5,474 nucleotides of DNA, taken from positions 1 through 5,474 of the forward strand of contig JAVBKP010000115.1 of NCBI GenBank assembly GCA_031553975.1, in the 5' to 3' direction. Of this stretch, positions 1-4,671 are shown piece after piece. The DNA is from JAVBKP01 sp031553975 (GTDB taxonomy: Bacteria > Bacillota > Clostridia > Peptostreptococcales > Anaerovoracaceae). The notes below the pieces were generated by a model that saw nothing but the letters and a program-made list of their open reading frames with translations, had not been told where the DNA came from and made no database searches. Every line of letters begins with the position of its first letter. The stretch's first letter is position 1. A program made the position numbers and the translations under genes.

Positions 1-754
1 TATGAGTGGTTTCTAGCAATGCCGCAACAGAGGCCATATGAACACGTTTTATTCCCTCACCCGACATAGCTATTCTGTCAAACCGCTTTGTACCAAAGAA
101 GCCCGTTGAGGTTTTCGAAGCAAACAGCTTTGTTTCTGTCATGTCTATACCACATTTCTTTGCGCACAGGGAATATCTATATTCCTGCTCTCCAATATTC
201 CTCTCGTCCTGAGAAGATGGAAATTTAATAATCCAGTCCTCACCATCTACTGTAGTCAAGATTTTAGGCCTAGCACCGCCCGATGAGCCGCCCAGTCGAA
301 ATAACTCCTCTAACTCCTCTGAATATTCCGTTTTAAGTATTTGTTCACATTCTTTAGCGATTTTATCCAAATCAAAATCTTCTGCTGGTCTGTCAAGATG
401 CACTGTTGGTTCATAATTAAGCGCACCCATTCCCGATTTACCTACAATAGCTAGGCGATCCAAATTGCCTATGTACATGGGATTTATGCTATTTTTCAGC
501 AACAATCTGTCCACCAAAAGACGTCCCCAGCCATCAGGCAAACTATCTGCAAATACACCGAATACGCCATCAAAAGGATCAATTTTAGGCATAAAGACCT
601 TTTGCTCCAATGGCATAGAAAAAGGGCTGATCGAAAACCCATCAGCCAACCATTCTTTACTGTATTCAAAAGCAGCAAGATACTCCTTGTACAATGCCAT
701 AGTTCCTACAATATGACCATTATACACCACTTCCAACTTTTTAATTTTGTCCAT
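1..754 (-). CDS. hipA: HipA-family serine/threonine kinase toxin, N-terminal 251 codons, cut by left window edge
   Basis: Open frame from an ATG at 754-752 to the left edge with no stop; 251 residues are visible of the roughly 400-440 usual for HipA. Seen: an N-terminal subdomain with the family signature DSLPDGWGRLL (residues 70-80), a glycine-rich loop GGSSGGARPK (155-164) with adjacent serines 157 and 158, the likely ATP-binding lysine in WIIKFPS (Lys177), and the downstream motifs EQEYRYSLCAKKCG (189-202) and TKRFDRI (222-228). The catalytic and metal-binding aspartates of the C-terminal lobe lie outside the window, so activity cannot be judged. Family knowledge: HipA kinases phosphorylate aminoacyl-tRNA synthetases (GltX in E. 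coli), which halts translation and produces persistence; the glycine-rich loop holds the autophosphorylation serine (Ser150 in E. coli). The exact target here is unknown. The start is set by an AGGAGG site 6 nt upstream; the first 14 nt overlap the end of the antitoxin gene in another frame, so the two genes are co-transcribed and probably translationally coupled. Confidence 0.93.
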   Translation of the reverse strand, partial: MDKIKKLEVVYNGHIVGTMALYKEYLAAFEYSKEWLADGFSISPFSMPLEQKVFMPKIDPFDGVFGVFADSLPDGWGRLLVDRLLLKNSINPMYIGNLDRLAIVGKSGMGALNYEPTVHLDRPAEDFDLDKIAKECEQILKTEYSEELEELFRLGGSSGGARPKILTTVDGEDWIIKFPSSQDERNIGEQEYRYSLCAKKCGIDMTETKLFASKTSTGFFGTKRFDRIAMSGEGIKRVHMASVAALLETTH

Positions 755-1025
755 ATATTACCTCCTCAATAGTGGCATATGGAATCTCTGCAAAAAGTGC
801 TTCGAATTCATCCACCATATCAAGTGCAATAGCCAATTTTATCAACCCACCAAGAGATATCTCGCCGCTAGTTTCAAACCTTTTCACAGACCCTAAGCTT
901 ACCCCTGACTTTTCACTCAATTTCACCTGTGAGAGCTTTTTTCGCTTCCGAACCGCTCTAATTCTAATAGCAATTTGCTGCTGTATTTCTTTTGGCGTTG
1001 GCTCCTCTAAAAATTTTCTGTTCAT
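741..1025 (-). CDS. hipB: HipB-like Xre/Cro-CI family antitoxin and autorepressor
   Basis: A 94-residue protein directly upstream of hipA. Residues 17-72 form a Cro/CI-type helix-turn-helix: the segment RKRKKLSQVKLSEKSGVS (26-43) holds helices 1 and 2, SLGSVKRFETSG (43-54) the recognition helix, and LGGLIKLAIALDM (58-70) the final helices. The C-terminal tail VDEFEALFAEIPYATIEEVI is typical of antitoxins paired with HipA. Family knowledge: HipB neutralises HipA by binding it and represses the hipBA promoter as a dimer. I chose the ATG at 1025 rather than an in-frame TTG at 1061, because that TTG lies inside the -35 hexamer of the predicted promoter and would add 12 residues outside the fold. 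No Shine-Dalgarno sequence precedes the ATG; the mRNA is predicted to start at or within a few bases of it. The stop TAA lies inside hipA codons 1-5. Confidence 0.9.
   Translation of the reverse strand: MNRKFLEEPTPKEIQQQIAIRIRAVRKRKKLSQVKLSEKSGVSLGSVKRFETSGEISLGGLIKLAIALDMVDEFEALFAEIPYATIEEVIYGQN
761..766 (-). promoter_or_regulatory. Ribosome binding site of hipA inside the hipB coding frame
   Basis: The minus strand reads AGGAGG here, followed by 6 nt and the hipA ATG at 754. It is a full match to the anti-Shine-Dalgarno core at good spacing, so it fixes the hipA start. It contrasts with hipB, which has no such site. Confidence 0.85.
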
Positions 1026-1026
1026 A

Positions 1027-1040
1027 GATAATATATTATC
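1027..1040. promoter_or_regulatory. Operator-like palindrome O1 over the -10 region of hipBA
   Basis: GATAATATATTATC is a perfect 14-bp palindrome. It belongs to a 17-bp word, ATAGATAATATATTATC (1024-1040), that recurs identically at 1065-1081. It covers the predicted -10 and ends 1 bp from the hipB ATG. The likely ligand is the HipB dimer, by analogy with HipB autoregulation; this is inferred and not shown by the sequence. Confidence 0.65.
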
Positions 1041-1061
1041 CCAAACCACTAAAAATGTCAA
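1033..1061 (-). promoter_or_regulatory. Predicted sigma-A promoter of hipBA
   Basis: The minus strand has a perfect -35 hexamer TTGACA (1061-1056), a 17-nt spacer, and TAATAT (1038-1033) as the -10. An alternative -10 is GATAAT (1040-1035), preceded by TGG like an extended -10, but with a short 15-nt spacer. Either choice puts transcription start at about 1029-1025, on or within about four bases of the hipB ATG. The -10 lies wholly within the inner palindrome (1027-1040), so repressor bound there should exclude RNA polymerase. Confidence 0.7.
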
Positions 1062-1066
1062 GTTAT

Positions 1067-1082
1067 AGATAATATATTATCT
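1067..1082. promoter_or_regulatory. Operator-like palindrome O2 upstream of the hipBA -35
   Basis: AGATAATATATTATCT is a perfect 16-bp palindrome with the same core as O1. Its near edge is 5 bp upstream of the TTGACA hexamer. The centres of the two palindromes are 41 bp apart, close to four helical turns, so dimers on both would face the same side of the DNA and could cooperate. It lies in the gap after rsmB. As RNA it could form an A-U hairpin, but no U-run follows, so a terminator role is unlikely. Confidence 0.65.
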
Positions 1083-1102
1083 AAATTTTTAATGTTATTT
1101 AT

Positions 1103-2410
1103 TTAAATTTTACACATTTTATAAGCATAAAATCCATCAATCCCGTCCACATGAGGATACAACTTTAATTCCGCCCCCTGGCTCTGTCCATTGCCCATGC
1201 CCACAGGCATAAAGTTTGGGTTTTGCTGTAAGAACTTTTCTATCACCATCTGATTTTCACTGCGAGATATGGTACAAGTGCAATACATCAATATACCACC
1301 CGGCTTCACATACCGCCCAGACGTCTCTAATATTCCCAATTGAAGCTCTGGAAGCTTTGCAAATATAGAATCATACGGCTTATATTTCATTTCTGGTCGT
1401 CTTCTCACTACCCCAAGTCCCGAACATGGCACATCAGCAAGAACTATATCAGCCGTTTCCACCAATTCTTCATCAGTTACAGTTGCATCCCCTACGCTGG
1501 CGTGAATGATGGCTATTCCATGGCTCTCTGCCGCTTTGAGCATCAAATCAAGCTTGTGCTGGTGAATGTCTTTTGCAATGATTCTTCCCTGATTTTTCAT
1601 TTTTTCTGCCATAAATAAGGTCTTCCCGCCCGGTGCTGCACACATATCAATCACATCCTGACCCTTTTGAGGGTTTAACATATTTATAGCCCTCATAGAA
1701 CTTTCATCCTGTATGTATAACATACCCTCTTTGAAAAGGGTGGTCTCTGTAATATCTGCACCCTTGATATATAAGCATTCAGGTGTATCTGCGGATTCCT
1801 CACATACAAAGCCTAACAACTCTAATTGGGTTTTTGCTTCAGACTTTGTTGTCTTCAGCAAATTCACCCGAGCCGATATTCGAGGCGTTTCATTCCCTGC
1901 CTTTAATAGCAATTCTGTGAACCCCGCGCCATATTCATTGAGCCATAGATTCACAATATCTATATGATAAGAATACTTTATAGATAAGTGTAATGAAAGA
2001 TTTTTTTCAGGATTAGGCAATCCTATTTTATCACCGTCCCTTAGGTAATTTCTCAGCACTCCATTAATAAATTTGTCCTTGCCCTTGCAAAGTTTTTTAG
2101 ACAAAGTGACGCTTTCATCAATAGCGGCATATTCAGGCACAGAATCCATGAATTTTAACTGATAGATACCTGCACGTAGGATGTTAATATCCGTCTTGTC
2201 CACCTTTGATACGCCAGTCTTTATGAATCTGCCCAATATGTAGTCTATATATATACGATTCTCCAATACCCCATAAACAAGCTCTCTAACAAAAGAGGGC
2301 GCACTTGGTTTCATAGCACGAATATTCTTATTTAGCGTAAGGTTAGAATAGGCACCATCTTTGTCCACCTGGACTAAAGTGACAACAGCGCAGTGACGGT
2401 TTATATCCAT
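1103..2410 (-). CDS. rsmB: 16S rRNA (cytosine-C5) methyltransferase RsmB
   Basis: A 435-residue SAM-dependent enzyme of the RsmB/Sun family, which makes m5C967 (E. coli numbering) in 16S rRNA. Residues 1-125 form the NusB-like RNA-binding domain, including FVRELVYGVLENR (40-52) and FINGVLRNYLR (114-124). The catalytic domain has LYIQDESS (231-238), SAM motif I DMCAAPGGKT (255-264), motif IV DVPCSGLGVVRRRPE (326-340) with the release cysteine Cys329, and motif VI YCTCT..SEN (376-386), where Cys379 matches the nucleophile of the family TCT motif. It ends with DGFYAYKM, close to the usual DGFF end. Length is normal. The ATG at 2410 is preferred over a GTG at 2425: GAGG lies 7 nt upstream (2418-2421), and the ATG follows the stop of the preceding gene after one base, which suggests translational coupling. 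It appears to be the last gene of the housekeeping block before the hipBA module. Confidence 0.96.
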   Translation of the reverse strand: MDINRHCAVVTLVQVDKDGAYSNLTLNKNIRAMKPSAPSFVRELVYGVLENRIYIDYILGRFIKTGVSKVDKTDINILRAGIYQLKFMDSVPEYAAIDESVTLSKKLCKGKDKFINGVLRNYLRDGDKIGLPNPEKNLSLHLSIKYSYHIDIVNLWLNEYGAGFTELLLKAGNETPRISARVNLLKTTKSEAKTQLELLGFVCEESADTPECLYIKGADITETTLFKEGMLYIQDESSMRAINMLNPQKGQDVIDMCAAPGGKTLFMAEKMKNQGRIIAKDIHQHKLDLMLKAAESHGIAIIHASVGDATVTDEELVETADIVLADVPCSGLGVVRRRPEMKYKPYDSIFAKLPELQLGILETSGRYVKPGGILMYCTCTISRSENQMVIEKFLQQNPNFMPVGMGNGQSQGAELKLYPHVDGIDGFYAYKMCKI

Positions 2411-2411
2411 A

Positions 2412-3110
2412 CTAGTTCCTCGCACCTCTCATTACCAACAGACGCAGAAGATTGGCAATGGCAACAGCCATAGCAGCCACATAGGTGAGCGCCGCCGCTC
2501 CCAACACCTTTTTCGCTGGTTTACGTTCATCACTGCTAATAATTCCAAGTTGTTCCATTTGTACAATGGCCCTACTACTGGCATTGAACTCTACAGGAAG
2601 TGTGATTCCTTGAAATACTACAGCACCACAATAGAATAGTATTCCTAAATCAAATAGTCCCATATACCCTAATATAAGTCCTCCTATAGCAAGGGGCCAT
2701 GCAAGGTTTGATACAAGACTAACAGCAGGTGCTATAGCATTCCTCATAACCAAAGCTGCATACTTTTCTTTGTGCTGTATGGCGTGTCCTATCTCATGAG
2801 CAGCCACGCTGATGGAAGCAATGCTGGTACTATTGTAAACATCTGACGATAAGTTAACAGTGCGCTTTCGAGGGTCGTAATGATCGCTCAATTGCCCTGG
2901 TGTCATTAACACTGGTACATCACTTAGACCATTGTGGTCAAGTATACGCCTAGCCACTTGTGCCCCAGTCAATCCCTTACGGCCATTCACCTTAAGGTAC
3001 TTGTTAAAATTGGACTTCACCTTAAACTGAGCATAAAACGCAAATATCATTGCTGGTATCAACAACACATAGGTAGCACCACCTGCACCATAATACATTA
3101 ATTCATTCAT
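2412..3110 (-). CDS. YugP-type membrane zinc metallopeptidase
   Basis: A 232-residue integral membrane protein with the zinc-binding motif HEIGH at residues 105-109 (His105, Glu106, His109) and a probable third ligand Glu174 in LPVEFNASSRA. Hydrophobic segments lie at about 10-28, 127-150, 152-172 and 203-226. The segment between the first helix and HEIGH includes DHYDPRKRTVNLS (76-88), typical of the neutral zinc metallopeptidase family that includes B. subtilis YugP. The substrate is unknown; a role in membrane protein turnover is a guess from topology. Position between fmt and rsmB is conserved in many Clostridia. The start ATG at 3110 has GGGG (3119-3122) 8 nt upstream; another ATG four codons in lacks a site. 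Its TAG stop is one base from the rsmB ATG. Confidence 0.9.
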   Translation of the reverse strand: MNELMYYGAGGATYVLLIPAMIFAFYAQFKVKSNFNKYLKVNGRKGLTGAQVARRILDHNGLSDVPVLMTPGQLSDHYDPRKRTVNLSSDVYNSTSIASISVAAHEIGHAIQHKEKYAALVMRNAIAPAVSLVSNLAWPLAIGGLILGYMGLFDLGILFYCGAVVFQGITLPVEFNASSRAIVQMEQLGIISSDERKPAKKVLGAAALTYVAAMAVAIANLLRLLVMRGARN

Positions 3111-3164
3111 CTTCTTTTCCCCTTTGATTGTAATTCATGTTAATCTAATTTACTTACGGTTCTT

Positions 3165-4142
3165 TTATTCATTGCTGTTAGCCAAAAGACCCCCAGTTTT
3201 TATATTATTTCCCAACAAATAGGATTGTACGTCCATGGCTTTTTTACCAGGGAATTGTAATTTTTTGATTAGAAGAACCCCTTGACCTGTTTGCACTGCC
3301 AGTCCATTTTTATCTGCATTTAGAACAGTCCCAGATTGAGGGTCCCCGAGAGCGTCATCATTTAGAACCGTCCCAAATTTAATGCTTTCGGATTGCACAT
3401 CGGCCTCCCAGATTTTTACCATTTCGCCATTATAAAAGGTATAGGCGGCTGGCCATGGGTTTAGACCTCTGACTTGGCGTTCTAGCTCTACTGCTGTTCT
3501 CCTAAAGTCCAGCAGCCCTTCTGATTTTGTCAACATCTTTGCGTAGCAGGACTGGCTATCATCCTGTTTTATACGAACCACACTGCCATCTTCTATTTTG
3601 GGCAGTGTTTCTATTAACAATTTAGCGCCCTCTTCCGCAAGTTCATCATGGAGCAGCGCCGCTGTCTTTCTTCCTATTTCCGTATGGTAGAAAGACAGCA
3701 TGTCCCCGGTGTCTAGTCCTTCTTCCATGTACATGATCGTGACACCGGTGGCGGATTCACCGTCCAATATAGCACGGTGAATCGGCGCTGCGCCTCGATA
3801 CCTCGGCAATAAGGAACCATGAATGTTAACACATCCATATTTTGGTAATCCCAACACCTCCACAGGAAGAATTTGCCCATAGGCCGCCACTACGAAGCAA
3901 TCTGCATCGTAGTGTTTTAAAGTAGCAAAAAAATCCTCATCCCCTCGCACTCTTTTAGGTTGCAATACAGGGATGCCTAGCTGTAAAGCTTTTTCCTTGA
4001 CGGGAGGGAACTGAACTTTCTTGCCCCTGTCCTTTTCTTTATCTGGTTGGGTAACAACTGCCATCACCTCATGTCCTGCCTCTATGATTTTCTCTAGGGC
4101 AGGCACGGCGAACTCAGGTGTCCCCATGTATACAATTTTCAT
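3165..4142 (-). CDS. fmt: Methionyl-tRNA formyltransferase
   Basis: A 325-residue cytosolic enzyme that transfers formyl from 10-formyl-tetrahydrofolate to initiator Met-tRNA. The N-terminal Rossmann-type domain starts MKIVYMGTPEFAVPALE; the catalytic triad is visible as Asn106 and His108 in CVNIHGSLLPRYRGAAPI (104-121) and Asp144 in EGLDTGDM (141-148), matching E. coli numbering exactly. The C-terminal tRNA-binding domain begins near 205 and includes VRGLNPWPAAYT (224-235). It is slightly longer than the usual 310-315 residues, because GTVLN occurs twice, at 257-261 and 271-275, in a 14-residue in-frame repeat unit in the C-terminal domain. The ATG overlaps the def stop (ATGA), and GAGGAG (4152-4157) lies 9 nt upstream inside def. 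Paired with def, it supplies the formyl group that Def later removes. Confidence 0.97.
   Translation of the reverse strand: MKIVYMGTPEFAVPALEKIIEAGHEVMAVVTQPDKEKDRGKKVQFPPVKEKALQLGIPVLQPKRVRGDEDFFATLKHYDADCFVVAAYGQILPVEVLGLPKYGCVNIHGSLLPRYRGAAPIHRAILDGESATGVTIMYMEEGLDTGDMLSFYHTEIGRKTAALLHDELAEEGAKLLIETLPKIEDGSVVRIKQDDSQSCYAKMLTKSEGLLDFRRTAVELERQVRGLNPWPAAYTFYNGEMVKIWEADVQSESIKFGTVLNDDALGDPQSGTVLNADKNGLAVQTGQGVLLIKKLQFPGKKAMDVQSYLLGNNIKTGGLLANSNE
3317..3379. repeat. Imperfect 21-nt direct repeat, 42-nt period, inside fmt
   Basis: Copies at 3317-3337 and 3359-3379 match at 19 of 21 positions. On the coding strand both include TTCTAAATG preceded by a GGGAC core. The 42-nt period equals 14 codons, so the frame is kept. 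The protein shows GTVLN twice, with an acidic linker DDALGDPQS between them. Homologous Fmt proteins usually have one GTVL strand here, so one copy is probably an inserted duplication. Confidence 0.75.
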
Positions 4143-4597
4143 TCGTCTGCGCTCCTCATATTTGTCGCCTTATCTGTATACAGCACGCCCTCTAGATGGT
4201 CATGCTCATGGGAGAATGCTTTTGCTAATAATCCTGTAGCCTCGATTTCCACCCATTGTCCGTCTCTGTTTTGCCCTTTGATTTTCACATATTCTGGACG
4301 GGTCACGGTACCCACTTTGCCCAACACGCTAAGGCAGCCCTCTTCTTCTGTTACCGCTCCTTTGGTTTCTAATATCTCTGGGTTAATCATCTCGTATATT
4401 TGGTCTTCTACCTCTACTACAAAAATACGCTTTAGCATACCAACCTGTGGCGCTGCTAGACCAACTCCATCATAATCCCTCATGGTATCTATCATATCAT
4501 CAAGGAGCCTTTTAATCTTGTCGTCAATTGCCTCTACTGGTCTACATTTTTTCTTTAGGATATCGTCCCCGACTTGTACTACGTTTCTAATTGCCAT
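4139..4597 (-). CDS. def: Peptide deformylase
   Basis: A 152-residue metalloenzyme that removes the formyl group from the N-terminal methionine of new proteins at the ribosome. All three motifs are present: GVGLAAPQVG (44-53, with Gln51), EGCLS (86-90, metal ligand Cys88), and HEHDHLEG (130-137, metal ligands His130 and His134, catalytic Glu131). The residue before the third motif is Ser129, where most deformylases have Gln (QHExDH). Length is normal for the short Firmicutes type 1/3 forms. The start ATG at 4597 has only a weak AAGAG close upstream, and the frame is closed by a TGA a few codons further up, so no earlier start exists. The strong AGGAGG in the gap is about 60 nt away. The stop overlaps the fmt start by 4 nt. 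Confidence 0.96.
   Translation of the reverse strand: MAIRNVVQVGDDILKKKCRPVEAIDDKIKRLLDDMIDTMRDYDGVGLAAPQVGMLKRIFVVEVEDQIYEMINPEILETKGAVTEEEGCLSVLGKVGTVTRPEYVKIKGQNRDGQWVEIEATGLLAKAFSHEHDHLEGVLYTDKATNMRSADE
4152..4157 (-). promoter_or_regulatory. Ribosome binding site of fmt inside def
   Basis: GAGGAG on the minus strand, 9 nt before the fmt ATG at 4142. Together with the ATGA overlap it supports this fmt start and coupled translation of def and fmt. Confidence 0.7.
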
Positions 4598-4671
4598 ACT
4601 CTTGCTTGCTAAATTTCACCCATGTCTTGTCACTGAGAAAAATTTTCCTACGCAAGCCCTCCTTTCAAATT
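4598..4671 (-). promoter_or_regulatory. priA-def spacer with an orphan strong Shine-Dalgarno sequence
   Basis: This 74-nt gap holds AAAGGAGGG (4665-4657), the strongest ribosome binding site of the housekeeping block, but no start codon at normal distance. A TTG at 4655 is only 2 nt from AGGAGG and opens a 22-codon frame (MRRKIFLSDKTWV at its start) that ends in a TAG at 4587, overlapping the def start by 11 nt. It may be a leader peptide coupled to def, or chance. Alternatively, GCTTGC (4656-4651) can pair with GCAAGC (4609-4604), which would bring the strong site near the def ATG in the folded mRNA. No promoter or terminator was recognised. Confidence 0.35.

Noticed and set aside
1059..1061. 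TTG start giving a 106-residue HipB
   Set aside because: The TTG overlaps the perfect -35 hexamer TTGACA and has no ribosome site; the added 12 residues lie outside the helix-turn-helix fold.
465..1068. Plus-strand open frames opposite hipA and hipB, such as 465-716 and 772-1068
   Set aside because: They are antisense shadows of clear minus-strand genes and have no recognisable domain or ribosome site.
1067..1082. Palindrome after rsmB as an intrinsic terminator
   Set aside because: The stem is almost all A-U, the loop is minimal and no U-run follows on the minus strand; an identical copy at the promoter fits an operator better.
2423..2425. GTG start of rsmB overlapping the peptidase gene by 14 nt
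   Set aside because: The ATG at 2410 has GAGG at 7 nt spacing and begins one base after the peptidase stop, and family N-termini start near MDINRH.
3111..3164. Internal promoter before the metallopeptidase gene (TACAAT near 3127-3132)
   Set aside because: No -35 hexamer is found at 16-18 nt, and the gap is a short intra-operon spacer.
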